Shown here one piece after another: positions 17,042-26,084 of a stretch of DNA of 64,000 bases (position 1 is the first letter of the stretch; every line of letters starts with the position of its first letter). A program made the translations under genes and the position numbers. This stretch comes from Acidimicrobiia bacterium (GTDB lineage Bacteria > Actinomycetota > Acidimicrobiia > IMCC26256 > JAMXLJ01). The DNA lies in NCBI GenBank assembly GCA_024281095.1, contig JAMXLJ010000138.1:1-64000 (forward strand), given 5' to 3'. The notes beneath the pieces are model-generated. The model did no database searches. It was not told where the DNA came from and saw only the letters and a list, made by a program, of their open reading frames with translations.

Positions 17042-17614
17042 ATGGAAATGGATCTCGGGTTGCCGCCGGAGAGCATCCAGCGCGAGAAGTCGGTGGGCAT
17101 GTGGTACGAGGGCGGCACCCTGCGCGTGCGCGGCCAACTGCGCGATCGCTACACGGACCCCGACCGTCACGAGACCGTGCTGCACGAGTACCGCCTCGAT
17201 TTGTGGGTGGATCGCGAGACGATGATCGTGGCGGATGCGCGGATCGACCCGATCCATCTCCCGTACGGCGAGTGTTTCCAGGCGCCGGGCAACATCGGCC
17301 GGCTCGTCGGGTTGACGCTGCGTCCAGGCTTCACCGCCGAGGCGCTCGAGCGCCTGCAGGGCGAGGCCGGCTGCACGCACATGAACTCCTTGATCTCGGA
17401 CCTGTCGATCGCGTCGCTCTTCCACGGCTACATCACGCTGCGCGCGTACGAGCGTGAGCACGGCGGCACACCGGCAATGCCGCCCGACGACCACCGCACC
17501 GGCATCTGCGCGGGCTGGCGCGCCGGCGGCGCGCTCGCCACGTGGATGGAGTCAGGGCGCGGGATCGCGCCCAGTCCCATCTACCCGACGACGATCCGGC
17601 ACACGGACCCATGA
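17042..17614 (+). CDS. DUF2889 domain protein
   Basis: 190 residues from the ATG at 17042, which has GGGAGGG at ideal spacing; the ORF track begins earlier. The sequence has RVRGQLRDRYTDPDRHETVLHEYRL, VWVDRETMIVADARIDPI and CTHMNSLISDLSIA, the HxE, IxxAxA and CTH elements of DUF2889. The family is frequent beside acyl-CoA ligases and dehydrogenases in actinobacteria and proteobacteria; its role is unknown. The stop overlaps the start of the CoA-ligase gene (ATGA). It stands divergent from the TetR gene and probably shares control. Confidence 0.85.
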   Translation: MEMDLGLPPESIQREKSVGMWYEGGTLRVRGQLRDRYTDPDRHETVLHEYRLDLWVDRETMIVADARIDPIHLPYGECFQAPGNIGRLVGLTLRPGFTAEALERLQGEAGCTHMNSLISDLSIASLFHGYITLRAYEREHGGTPAMPPDDHRTGICAGWRAGGALATWMESGRGIAPSPIYPTTIRHTDP

Positions 17615-18918
17615 GCGATCGCTACTTCGAGCCCGACGCGGAGACGATGCCGCGCGATCAACTCGACGAGCTCCAGGAGGAGAAGCTCCTCGGAGACCTG
17701 TTGCCGTGGGCTTACAAGCGTTCACCGCTCGTGCGGGCCACATGGGATGCCGCAGGAGTGTCGATCGACGACGTCACGTCGATGGACGACTTCCGCGAGA
17801 AGGCGCCGTTCGTCGACAAGGACGCGATCCGGCGCTTCCGCGACACGAGCAACGACCGTTACGGCGGCCTGCTGTGCGTCGATCCGCTGCGCGCGGGCGG
17901 CCCGTTCACCGCGGTGTTCTCGACGTCGGGCACCACGGGCGACCCGACCCTCGTTCCGTCGGTGACGTCGGGGCCGAGCATTCTGACCCGCGAGTTCTGG
18001 GAGATGGGGTGCCGGCCGGGCGACTACTTCGTCGAGATGCTCTTCACGTACCGCGGGCCCGGCATCCACCATACGATCCGCGGCATTGGCGCGACTCCGG
18101 TGTTCGTCGACCACTCGCCGTTCGAGTTCCCCAACGTCTACCGGTTGAGCCGCGAGCTGCGGCCGACGGGTTGGTACACGATGTCGACGCCGTTGATTCT
18201 CGCGCTCGAGCAGATGGCGCCGGCGATGGGCATCGACCCGCGCGACATGTTCGCGAGCTACAAGGGCGTGATCTACGCAGGTGAGCCGTTGGGAGCACGG
18301 GCGCGTGCGCTGCTCGACGAATGGGGCGTCAACTTCTTCGTGCACACGGGCGTGGCCGACGTCGGCGCGGCCACGGAGTGTCGTGAGCACGACGGCTGCC
18401 ACATCTGGGAAGACATCGCCTTCGTGGAAGTGCTCGACCCGGACGGAACCGACCCGGTCGCCGACGGCGAGCGCGGCGAGCTCGTCGGTACGACGCTCGT
18501 CGACAAGATCGCGCCACTCGTGCGATACCGCAGCGACGACCTCGTGCGCGTCACTCGCGAGCGGTGCGCGTGCGGGCGAACGCACGCGCGCATGTGGCCG
18601 GTCGGCCGGAAGAGCGACGAGATCGTCGTCGACGGTGTGTCGGTGCTTCCCGGCGACGTCTGGCCGGCCATCGAGAGCGTGGCCGAAACCGAAGCGGCGC
18701 TGTTCCAAGTGATACGGCCGGCACGCGAGCTCGACCGGCTCCGCCTGCGTGTGGGCTTCGCGAGCGAGGGACCGCACGGTCTCGCCGACGTCCGCGATCG
18801 CGTGATCGACGCGGTCGAGGCGTGTGTCGGCCTCGTGCCCGACGTCGAGCTCGTGCCGAACGAGGTGCTGCTCCGTCAGGGGCCGCCCCACAAGATTCCG
18901 CGGGTGACGAAGCAATGA
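17611..18918 (+). CDS. Phenylacetate-CoA ligase-like (PaaK family) enzyme
   Basis: 435 residues, start overlapping the DUF2889 stop. It belongs to the PaaK branch of adenylate-forming enzymes: the P-loop STSGTTGDPTLVP (about residue 109), the acidic YRSDDLVR segment, the cysteine-bearing RCACGRTHARMWPVGRKSDE hinge and the terminal lysine region HKIPRVTKQ are all present. The reaction is ATP-dependent CoA thioester formation on a carboxylic acid, probably aromatic or ring-containing. The next gene (overlapping ATGA) looks like a shortened relative and may be a second subunit. Confidence 0.9.
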   Translation: MSDRYFEPDAETMPRDQLDELQEEKLLGDLLPWAYKRSPLVRATWDAAGVSIDDVTSMDDFREKAPFVDKDAIRRFRDTSNDRYGGLLCVDPLRAGGPFTAVFSTSGTTGDPTLVPSVTSGPSILTREFWEMGCRPGDYFVEMLFTYRGPGIHHTIRGIGATPVFVDHSPFEFPNVYRLSRELRPTGWYTMSTPLILALEQMAPAMGIDPRDMFASYKGVIYAGEPLGARARALLDEWGVNFFVHTGVADVGAATECREHDGCHIWEDIAFVEVLDPDGTDPVADGERGELVGTTLVDKIAPLVRYRSDDLVRVTRERCACGRTHARMWPVGRKSDEIVVDGVSVLPGDVWPAIESVAETEAALFQVIRPARELDRLRLRVGFASEGPHGLADVRDRVIDAVEACVGLVPDVELVPNEVLLRQGPPHKIPRVTKQ

Positions 18919-19619
18919 GCTCGACGGTCCGCATGCCGCCGCCGGATGTGTGGGGCGTCGGTCGCGTCGCCGTGGGTGGCGAGATGATCCCCTGGCCCGT
19001 GAGCCATGCCGATGTCGACGACGAGACCGACTCGCACGTCGCGACGATGCGGCGTCTCGGTGTCGGCGAGGGCGACGTCGTCGTGATCTGTTCCCTGCTG
19101 TCCGAGGCGATTCACGTGTTCCCGCTCGAGCAGGCGGCCAACGCGGTCGGTGCGCGCTATTCGTCGACCGACGCGACCGAGTTCGACGCGTTCCGCACGG
19201 CCGCGATGGTCAGCCAGGTGTCGCCGGTCGCGGTGATCGGCGTCAACCGCGACGTCGTCACGGGGCTTCGTGGCGCCGGACGTGACCTTCGCGAGGTCTT
19301 CGGACCCGTGAAGGTCGTGGTCGCGGCCGACGAAGACGCGCGCGAAGCGCTGGAGGGTGCCGGCCTCGCGCCGCGACGGTGGTTGAAGCTCGGGCCGGTC
19401 AGCGGGTTCGAGTGTGCGGAGCGCGACGGTGTCCACGTCGACGGCAGTCGGGTGCGGGTCATGACCACCGAGGACGGCGGTCTGCTCGTCACGACCACCG
19501 TGCCCCGGCTGACGCCGTGCGTCGACTTGGCCACGGGGTTGCACGGCGAGGTCATCGAGCGCCCGTGTGCGTGCGGCAGCACGGACCCTCGGATCCGGAT
19601 GGTGCCCGCTCCCGGTTGA
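18915..19619 (+). CDS. Truncated CoA-ligase-like protein, possible second subunit
   Basis: 234 residues, coupled to the PaaK-like gene by an ATGA overlap. It has a Rossmann-like ligase N-part (GVGEGDVVVICSLLSEAIHVFPLEQAANAVGARYSSTDA) and ends with RPCACGSTDPRIRMVP, which mirrors the RCACGRTHARM hinge of the partner. The ATP P-loop (SGTTG) and the C-terminal lysine domain are missing, so it cannot be a complete ligase. It looks like a natural split or pseudo-enzyme partner that supports or regulates the full ligase. This is a recognisable pattern but I do not know a named family for it. Confidence 0.75.
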   Translation: MSSTVRMPPPDVWGVGRVAVGGEMIPWPVSHADVDDETDSHVATMRRLGVGEGDVVVICSLLSEAIHVFPLEQAANAVGARYSSTDATEFDAFRTAAMVSQVSPVAVIGVNRDVVTGLRGAGRDLREVFGPVKVVVAADEDAREALEGAGLAPRRWLKLGPVSGFECAERDGVHVDGSRVRVMTTEDGGLLVTTTVPRLTPCVDLATGLHGEVIERPCACGSTDPRIRMVPAPG

Positions 19620-19648
19620 GGCTCGTCCGGCGCCGGTAGGTCTGAGGA

Positions 19649-20488
19649 GTGGGGGAGCTCCTCGGACTCGCGGTCGCATGCGCGTTCGGATCGGCCGACT
19701 TCTTCGGCGCGCTCGCAAGCAGGCGGTCGCCCGTCCCGACGATCCTCTTCGGCCAACAGCTCTCGGGCCTCGTCCTCGGGCTCGTGTTCGTGCTGCTGGT
19801 CGATCCCACCGTTCCGCCCGCCGGCGACGCCGTGCTCAGCGCGGCCGCGGGCATCGGCGCGATGGTTGGGCTCGCCTACTTGTACCGCGGGCTGGCGTTG
19901 GGCCGGATCAGCGTGGTCGCGCCACTGAGCGCGGCCGGCTCTGCGGCGCTCGAGGTGGGGTGGGGGGTCGGGCGGGGCGAGCGACCCGGCGGCACCGTGG
20001 TCGCCGGCGGCGTGCTGCTGCTCGCCGCGGTCGTCGTCATCGCAGGAGCGGTGGCCGACGACGACCGGGAGATCACCTTCGCGCGGGAGCTGGCGTTCGC
20101 GACTGCGGCCGCGCTCGGGTTCGCCGCGTCGTTCGTGCTCATCGCGGAGACGACGGGGGCGAGCGGCTTCTGGCCGGTCGTGATCGGACGCGCCGCCGCG
20201 GTCGCGGTGCTCGTCGCCGCCCTCGTGCCCCGGGACCGACCGCTGTTGCCGGCGCGCGGTGACGTGCCGCTGGTCGTGGTGTCGGGACTTCTCGACGCCG
20301 CGGCCAGTGTGGTGCTCGTCGTCGCCGTACGCCGCGAGATGCTGTCGCTCGTCGCTCCCATGGCTGCGCTCTACCCGGCGGTCACCGTCGTGCTCGCCCG
20401 GATCTTCCTGCACGAGCGGGTGAGGGCGCGGCCCGGCGTGGGCCTTCTGGTCGCCTTGGTCGGTCTGGCGCTCATCGCTGCGCACTGA
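19649..20488 (+). CDS. EamA/DMT family transporter
   Basis: 279 residues, GTG start with GAGGA upstream. About ten hydrophobic segments in two halves follow the EamA pattern; the first half has the motif FGSADFFGALASRR and LAYLYRGLALGRISVVAPLSA, the second MLSLVAPMAALYPAVTVVLARIFLHERV, the signature of the drug/metabolite transporter superfamily. The substrate cannot be told from sequence; small metabolites or amino-acid derivatives are usual. A 29-base gap separates it from the ligase-like gene, so it may belong to that transcript. Confidence 0.88.
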   Translation: MGELLGLAVACAFGSADFFGALASRRSPVPTILFGQQLSGLVLGLVFVLLVDPTVPPAGDAVLSAAAGIGAMVGLAYLYRGLALGRISVVAPLSAAGSAALEVGWGVGRGERPGGTVVAGGVLLLAAVVVIAGAVADDDREITFARELAFATAAALGFAASFVLIAETTGASGFWPVVIGRAAAVAVLVAALVPRDRPLLPARGDVPLVVVSGLLDAAASVVLVVAVRREMLSLVAPMAALYPAVTVVLARIFLHERVRARPGVGLLVALVGLALIAAH

Positions 20489-20656
20489 CCGGGACGAAAT
20501 TTCCGATCCGTCCCCTCAACTCCGGGCCGTGCCTGCCGAACGGTAACGGAAAGGAAACGTTAGGATCTGGCAAAACTTCTGCTACGGTCCGTGGCGCCCA
20601 TTCGCAGCGCGCGGTCGCCAGCGGCAGGGCATCCCGATGGGGCTAGGGAGCAAGAG

Positions 20657-22336
20657 ATGGTGAAGGTCGCGGCGCTCGGACTCGACGCTGCGGAGTTCGG
20701 GTTCATCGAGCGATTGCTCGCGCGCGGTGAACTGCCGCATCTGGCGGAGCTGCGAGCCCGTGCGCTCGAGTGCCGGCTCGAGAACGTCGTCACGTATCGG
20801 TCCGAGCTGCCGTGGAGTCTCTTCGCGACGGGCCGGCGCGCCGACGATCTCGGGTACTGGGGCACGGTCGCCTTCGATCCCGCGACCTACCGCGCCGTCG
20901 TCGCGGGTGCGCTCGACGCGGCACCGTTCTGGGCCCGACCCGACCTGCGATCGCTCGTGTTCGACGTTCCGCACACCGTGTTGCGTCCCGACGTGGCGGG
21001 CGTGCAGATCACCGCATGGGGCGCGCACTCGCCGGAGTACCCCAGGGCCTCGATGCCCCAGGGCCTGCTCACCTCGATCGACGACAGGTTCGGGCCTCAT
21101 CCTGCGTTCGCGAACGACTCCGACCCGGGCTGGTACTCCCCCGAATATCTCGCCAACCTGACCGCTTCGTTGCAGGCGGGCGCGCGCCGCCGCATCGAGA
21201 TCCTCGAGTGGCTCCTCGAGAAGGACGATTCGTTCGACTTCGTGCTCGCCACGATGTCGGAGCCGCACTCCGGTGGCCACCACCTCTGGCACGGCGCCGA
21301 CGCGGGTCATCCGCTGGCCGGCACCCCGAGCGCAGCCGTCGCCGCAGCGCACCTCGTCGATCTGTACCGGACGCTCGACGAGTGCGTCGGCCGGTTCGTG
21401 AGCCTCGCCGGCCCCGAAACCACGGTCGTCGTGTTCGCGTTGCACGGCATGCAGACGAACGGCAACGACCTTCCGTCGCTCGTGCTGCTTCCCGAACTGC
21501 TGCACCGGCGTCATGTCGGGCGTGCCGCGCTTCGTGATCCGGATCCGGCCCGGTGGCGCGCTTCCGGTATGCAGCCGATCGTCCCCGACGAATCGGAGCA
21601 GTGGATCGCCTACATGGCGTCGCGCTTCGCGGACACGTTGGCCGCTCGCGTGCGCAACGTCGCGAAGCAGGTGCTGCCGCACGGTGTGATGCATGCGGCT
21701 CGTCGCGCCCTCGGGCGGCCTGATCCGCGGCTCGGCCCGCTCGTGACCGCGATTCCCGCGGAAGACCGACGTGAGCCGTCGGCGCTGGGGCTCGGCGCCC
21801 GCGACCCCGACTACCAGATCGTGTGGCGGTATCGCCGGCACTGGCCGTCGATGCCGGCATTCGCGCTCCCGTCGTTCTCCGACGGGCACGTGCGCGTGAA
21901 CGTACGCGGTCGTGAGCACGACGGGATCGTCGACCCGGCCGACTTCGCTGCCGCCTGCGACGCGGTGGTCGAGCTCGTCGCCGCGTGCCGCGACCCGCGC
22001 ACGGGTGAACCGGTGCTCGCCGACGCGGTGCGCATGCGTACGAGCCCGCACGACGACGGCCCCGCCGCCGACCTCGTGCTGACGTGGGCCGGAGCCGCGG
22101 ACGCGTTCGAGCATCCGCACCTCGGCACGATCGGTCCGTTCCCGTTCTGCCGTACCGGCGAGCACAGCCCCGACGGCTTCGCCCTCGTCGCCGGCCCGGG
22201 CATCACGCGTCGCGACCTGGGCGTGCGCTCGGCGTACGACCTCCCACCGACACTGCTCACACTGCTCGAACGGCCACCCGACCATTCGCTCACCGGCCAC
22301 GCGCTGCCGGTCGCGGTCAGTGGGGTCGCGTCATGA
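20657..22336 (+). CDS. Alkaline phosphatase-superfamily phosphodiesterase
   Basis: 559 residues from the ATG at 20657, which has GGGAG at good spacing; the ORF track start is earlier. The chain opens VKVAALGLDAAEFGFIERLLARGELPHLAEL, the metal-binding strand of type I phosphodiesterase/nucleotide pyrophosphatase proteins, and has the later EPHSGGHHLWH and FALHGMQTNGND segments that correspond to the distal metal sites. No signal peptide is seen. The ATGA overlap with a glycosyltransferase suggests joint work on a phosphate- or sulfate-carrying sugar. A TAGGAT -10 box lies at 20561. Confidence 0.82.
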   Translation: MVKVAALGLDAAEFGFIERLLARGELPHLAELRARALECRLENVVTYRSELPWSLFATGRRADDLGYWGTVAFDPATYRAVVAGALDAAPFWARPDLRSLVFDVPHTVLRPDVAGVQITAWGAHSPEYPRASMPQGLLTSIDDRFGPHPAFANDSDPGWYSPEYLANLTASLQAGARRRIEILEWLLEKDDSFDFVLATMSEPHSGGHHLWHGADAGHPLAGTPSAAVAAAHLVDLYRTLDECVGRFVSLAGPETTVVVFALHGMQTNGNDLPSLVLLPELLHRRHVGRAALRDPDPARWRASGMQPIVPDESEQWIAYMASRFADTLAARVRNVAKQVLPHGVMHAARRALGRPDPRLGPLVTAIPAEDRREPSALGLGARDPDYQIVWRYRRHWPSMPAFALPSFSDGHVRVNVRGREHDGIVDPADFAAACDAVVELVAACRDPRTGEPVLADAVRMRTSPHDDGPAADLVLTWAGAADAFEHPHLGTIGPFPFCRTGEHSPDGFALVAGPGITRRDLGVRSAYDLPPTLLTLLERPPDHSLTGHALPVAVSGVAS

Positions 22337-23460
22337 GCCGTCGCGATCCCGCCGACGTGAAGGTCAGCGTCTGCATCATCAACTACAACTACGCGCGCTA
22401 CCTGGCCGACGCGATCGAGAGCGCACTCGATCAGGACCACCCGAACCTCGAGGTGATCGTGATCGACGACGGCAGCACCGACGCGTCGCTCGCGGTGGCG
22501 CAGCGGTACGCGCCGCGTGTGCGCACGATCCGCAAGGCGAACGGTGGACAGGGCTCGGCGGTGAACGCGGCGTTCACCGCCGCCACGGGTGAGGCGTTGT
22601 TCTTCCTCGACGCGGACGACATGCTCACACCGGGCACGGTCTCGCTCGCGGCCGCCGCGTTCGCGGAGGATCCGTCGCTCGCGAAGGTGCAGTTCTCCAT
22701 GGAGATCGTCGACGCGAGCGGCATCTCCACCGGCCGCTGCATCCCGGGGCCGGGGACGCACTTCCCGAGTGGGGACCTCTCCGACCGGGTGCTGCGGTGC
22801 CGCAACTACCCGTGGCCGCCGAGCAGCGCGAACGCGTATTCGTCGGCCGCGCTCGAAATCGTGCTGCCCATACCCGAGGAGATCTACCGCGGCGACACCG
22901 ACTGCTATCTGGCCGAGACGGTTCCCTTGTGCGGCCCGATCCGGTCGATCCCGCACGTCGGTGCGAAGTACCGCTGGCACGGAGCGAACGACTTCGCGGG
23001 GAGTGCAGGTGGTGTCGCCTGGCTGCACCACAAGCTCGATCTCGTCGACGCGGGTCACGAGGCGGTGCGCCAGACCGCGCGGAAGCTCGGGATGTCGCTG
23101 GCTTCGTTCCCCGACGACGTCGCCGACCTCGACGACATGGCGTACCTCGGCGTACGTCTCGCGTCGTTGCGCATGGACCCGGCATCGCACCCGCTGCGCG
23201 GCGACCGTGTGCACGACCTCACCATCCGGGGGATCGTGGCGAGCTTCCGGCACCCGTATCTGTCACGCCGGGCGCGGCTGAAGCGGGTGGTCTGGTTCGT
23301 CGCCGCCGGGTTCGTCCCGCGGCGCGCCGGGCGCTGGGTCTGCCGGCTCTTCGTGCCCGACGGCCCCTTCCGGCCGCGGTGGCAGGCGATGTTCGGGCGC
23401 GCCCGCGAGCTTCCCGAGGTCGCGGTCACGAACGGACGCACGCACGCGAAGGCCGTCTGA
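22333..23460 (+). CDS. Glycosyltransferase family 2
   Basis: 375 residues, start overlapping the phosphodiesterase stop. The GT-A fold is plain: SVCIINYNYARYLADAIESALDQD, VIVIDDGSTDAS, KANGGQGSAVNAAF, and the metal-binding FFLDADDML. The nucleotide-sugar donor and acceptor are not visible from sequence. The C-terminal third contains basic helices (HPYLSRRARLKRVVWFV, RRAGRWVCRLFV) that probably contact the membrane. It is co-translated with the phosphodiesterase and convergent with a PAP2 phosphatase, which hints at envelope polysaccharide work. Confidence 0.93.
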   Translation: MSRRDPADVKVSVCIINYNYARYLADAIESALDQDHPNLEVIVIDDGSTDASLAVAQRYAPRVRTIRKANGGQGSAVNAAFTAATGEALFFLDADDMLTPGTVSLAAAAFAEDPSLAKVQFSMEIVDASGISTGRCIPGPGTHFPSGDLSDRVLRCRNYPWPPSSANAYSSAALEIVLPIPEEIYRGDTDCYLAETVPLCGPIRSIPHVGAKYRWHGANDFAGSAGGVAWLHHKLDLVDAGHEAVRQTARKLGMSLASFPDDVADLDDMAYLGVRLASLRMDPASHPLRGDRVHDLTIRGIVASFRHPYLSRRARLKRVVWFVAAGFVPRRAGRWVCRLFVPDGPFRPRWQAMFGRARELPEVAVTNGRTHAKAV

Positions 23461-23468
23461 ACCGCGGC

Positions 23469-24359
23469 TCAGCCGGGAACGCGAACCGGCCCGGGTTGGC
23501 GTCGTTGCCGCGGGAGCGGTGCCGCCGTGCCGGCATCGTCCGGCCGGAACCGCCTCGCTCGCGAGCGCCGCGTGACGGCTTCGCCCGCCCGCACGATCCC
23601 GTACGCGACCCCGGTCGTGACGACACCGGACACCGCATCGAGGATCCAGTGGTTGCCGGTGACGACGATCGCCAGCGTGATGGTGAAGGGGTACGCGACG
23701 AGCAGCGCGCGTGACCACCAGCGACGCAGTTGCGGGTACAGCGCGAACACGCACCATGACGACCATCCGAGGTGCAGGCTGGGTACCGCGGCGTAGAGGT
23801 TGCCGAAGGCGTCCTTGTCGTTGCCGCTCGGAGGCTTGCCCAGGCCGAAGTACTTCACCGCGGTGTCGACGAACCCGTAGTTGCCGGGCATCAAGCGCGG
23901 CGGCATCACGGGATAGAGCCAGAAACCGAGCAGACCGAGGCCGAACACGACGAAGAGCACGTTGCGCCAGCGCACGTAACGCGCCGGCGCCTTCCGGTAC
24001 AGCCACACGAGCACGACGACCGGCATGACGAAGTGAATGCTGCCGTACCAGATGTTCTCGAACGAGATGAACGGGTGGTACTTCAGGAAGAAGTGCTGGA
24101 GGCCGTGCTCGACATACAGACCGGTCGCCTTCTCGATGTGCACGAGTTGCTTCGCGTGCTCGAACGCGAGGTGTTGCGGGCCCTGCACCTTGTCGCGCAG
24201 CCAGTCGTACGCGTAGTACACCGCGAACACGAGGGCGATCTCGAGCACCCACCCGTACCGAAGGCGCCGGCTCGACGGCGCGCGGGGCTCGGGCGGCGCA
24301 GGTGTTTCGTCCTGCGGCCGCGGCGGCGGCACGGGGAAGGGTACGGCTGCGGCTTGCAT
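23469..24359 (-). CDS. PAP2-superfamily membrane phosphatase
   Basis: 296 residues. After a proline-rich N-terminal arm come five or six TMs. The PAP2 catalytic motifs are present as VPSLHLGWS (about residue 193) and GNHWILDAVSG (about residue 235), the histidine pair of the inositol-phosphorylceramide-synthase-like PAP2_3 branch; the first K/R motif is weaker. This group acts on lipid phosphates or transfers phospho-inositol groups. A TAGCCT box ten bases before the ATG suggests a nearly leaderless transcript. It converges with the glycosyltransferase. Confidence 0.88.
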   Translation of the reverse strand: MQAAAVPFPVPPPRPQDETPAPPEPRAPSSRRLRYGWVLEIALVFAVYYAYDWLRDKVQGPQHLAFEHAKQLVHIEKATGLYVEHGLQHFFLKYHPFISFENIWYGSIHFVMPVVVLVWLYRKAPARYVRWRNVLFVVFGLGLLGFWLYPVMPPRLMPGNYGFVDTAVKYFGLGKPPSGNDKDAFGNLYAAVPSLHLGWSSWCVFALYPQLRRWWSRALLVAYPFTITLAIVVTGNHWILDAVSGVVTTGVAYGIVRAGEAVTRRSRARRFRPDDAGTAAPLPRQRRQPGPVRVPG

Positions 24360-24421
24360 GGAAGCTTTCAGGCTAGAGCCAGCGACGGCCTGTCCTCGGA
24401 ACTACCCCAACTGCTGCGGTG

Positions 24422-24832
24422 CTACTGGTCCCGGCGGCGGACCGCGAACGTGGCGGTTGCATGGGCCACGACCTCGCCTTCCGCGTCACGAACCCAGGCC
24501 TCGGCGAACGCCACGCTGCGGGTGAGGCGCTGTACCTCGCCACGCACGGTGAGACCGTCACCTTCCTTGGCCCCACGGGGCATCGAGTAGTCGATCTGCA
24601 GCGTGGACACGCGGTCGCCGCGGTCGAGCGCGGCGTTCAGGGCGAAGTTCATGGCCGCGTCGAGGGTGACGCCGTACACCCCGCCGTGGACGATCCCGAA
24701 CGGGTTGCACGCCATCGTGGTCGGGTTCCAGACGGCTGAGCACCAGCCATCGCCGTACGAGTCGAACGCGAGGCCGATGGCGGCGAGGAGCGGCATGCCG
24801 CCGTCGCCGAGCTGCGAGTCCATGTTCCGCAC
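24422..24832 (-). CDS. Hotdog-fold thioesterase, PaaI-like
   Basis: 136 residues. GTG 24832 is chosen because TAGATT lies eight bases upstream, the leaderless geometry; ATG 24823 is the alternative. The hotdog core is NPFGIVHGGVYGVTLDAAMNFALNAAL with the HGG loop of the PaaI/4-hydroxybenzoyl-CoA thioesterase group, then ISTLQ-like and ARVQRLTRSVAFAEAWV strands (here VSTLQIDYSMPRG, EVQRLTRSVAF). It hydrolyses acyl- or aroyl-CoA. It is divergent from the thiolase gene and may share its control region. Confidence 0.87.
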   Translation of the reverse strand: MRNMDSQLGDGGMPLLAAIGLAFDSYGDGWCSAVWNPTTMACNPFGIVHGGVYGVTLDAAMNFALNAALDRGDRVSTLQIDYSMPRGAKEGDGLTVRGEVQRLTRSVAFAEAWVRDAEGEVVAHATATFAVRRRDQ

Positions 24833-24886
24833 GACCGGCCAATCTACGCACGTCTGCGGCCCTGAGGCGGACGGGGCGCGCGGGCG

Positions 24887-24902
24887 TACACTCGACCGGT
24901 CG
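24887..24902 (+). promoter_or_regulatory. Thiolase promoter with palindromic site
   Basis: TACACT (24887-24892) is a good -10 box. Directly after it lies CGACCGGTCG (24893-24902), a perfect ten-base palindrome that covers the expected transcription start and could bind a TetR-type repressor. GGGAGGA precedes the thiolase ATG at normal distance. Confidence 0.5.
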
Positions 24903-24925
24903 GTCAAGTTTCGCGGGAGGATCTC

Positions 24926-26080
24926 ATGGCCACGGCTGTCATCGTCGACGCGGTCCGCACCGCGCTCGGGCGTCGCAACGGGAAGCTCAAGGACACCCAC
25001 CCGGTCGATCTCGCGGCGTTGACCCTGCGATCGCTCGTGGAGCGCAACGGTGTCGACCCCGCGCAGGTCGAGGACGTGATCATGGGCTGCGTCATGCAGG
25101 TCGGCGACCAAGCGGTCAATGTCGGCCGGAACGCGGCGCTGGCGGCCGGCTTCCCGGAGTCGGTCGTCGGAACGACGGTCGACCGTCAGTGCGGGTCGTC
25201 GCAGCAGGCGGCGCACTTCGCTGCGCAGGGTGTGATCGCCGGTGCGTACGACGTCGTCATCGCGGCCGGGGTCGAGAACATGACGCGGGTGCCGATGGGC
25301 GCCTCGTTCATTTCCGGCAGCATGCCGTTCGGCCCGAAGATGATGGAGCGCTACAACCTCGTGCCGCAGGGCATCTCGGCCGAGCTCATCGCGGAGAAGT
25401 GGGGTATCACGCGGGAGCAGAACGACGAGCTGTCACTCGAGTCCCACCGGCGTGCGACACGCGCGACCGACGAGGGCCGCTTCGAGAGGGAGATCATTCC
25501 CGTCACGGTCACGACCGACGACGGCACCGCGGAGTTCAAGGTCGACGAGGGCTTCCGGCGCGACTCCTCGCTCGAGAAGCTCGGGTCGCTCAAGCCGGCG
25601 TTCAAGCCGGACGGCGTGGTCACCGCCGGCAACTCCAGCCAGATCAGCGACGGCGCCGCCGCGCTGCTCATCATGAGCGAGGAGAAGGCGAACCAACTCG
25701 GCCTGCGGCCGCGCGCCAGGTTCCATTCGTTCGCGCTGGCCGGCGTCGACCCCGTGCTCATGCTCACGGGCCCGATCCCCGCGACGACCAAGGTGCTCGA
25801 GCGGGCCAAGATGACGCTCGACCAGATGGACCTGATCGAGATCAACGAGGCCTTCGCGCCCGTCGTCCTGGCGTGGCAGCAAGAGCATCACCCCGACATG
25901 ACCAAGGTCAACGTGAACGGTGGTGCGATCGCGATCGGCCACCCGCTCGGATGCTCGGGCGCGCGGCTGATGACCACGCTCCTCAACGAGCTCGAGCGCA
26001 CTGGCGGCCGCTACGGCCTGCAGACGATGTGCGAGGGCGGCGGTATGGCGAACGCGACGATCATCGAACGCCTGGGTTGA
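24926..26080 (+). CDS. Acetyl-CoA acyltransferase (thiolase)
   Basis: 384 residues with all classical thiolase residues: nucleophile in DRQCGSSQQA (about residue 90), EINEAFAPVVLAWQ, and the C-terminal GHPLGCSGARLMTTLL with the second active-site cysteine and the histidine. The reaction is thiolytic cleavage of 3-ketoacyl-CoA or its reverse. It is a catabolic-type thiolase of normal length (usually 380-400). The strong ribosome site, -10 box and palindrome upstream indicate its own regulated promoter, divergent from the thioesterase gene. Confidence 0.94.
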   Translation: MATAVIVDAVRTALGRRNGKLKDTHPVDLAALTLRSLVERNGVDPAQVEDVIMGCVMQVGDQAVNVGRNAALAAGFPESVVGTTVDRQCGSSQQAAHFAAQGVIAGAYDVVIAAGVENMTRVPMGASFISGSMPFGPKMMERYNLVPQGISAELIAEKWGITREQNDELSLESHRRATRATDEGRFEREIIPVTVTTDDGTAEFKVDEGFRRDSSLEKLGSLKPAFKPDGVVTAGNSSQISDGAAALLIMSEEKANQLGLRPRARFHSFALAGVDPVLMLTGPIPATTKVLERAKMTLDQMDLIEINEAFAPVVLAWQQEHHPDMTKVNVNGGAIAIGHPLGCSGARLMTTLLNELERTGGRYGLQTMCEGGGMANATIIERLG

Positions 26081-26084
26081 CCAC

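Noticed and set aside
20582-22300. 572-residue antisense ORF over the phosphodiesterase gene
   Set aside because: Low-complexity shadow; the plus strand has phosphodiesterase motifs and coupled translation with a glycosyltransferase.
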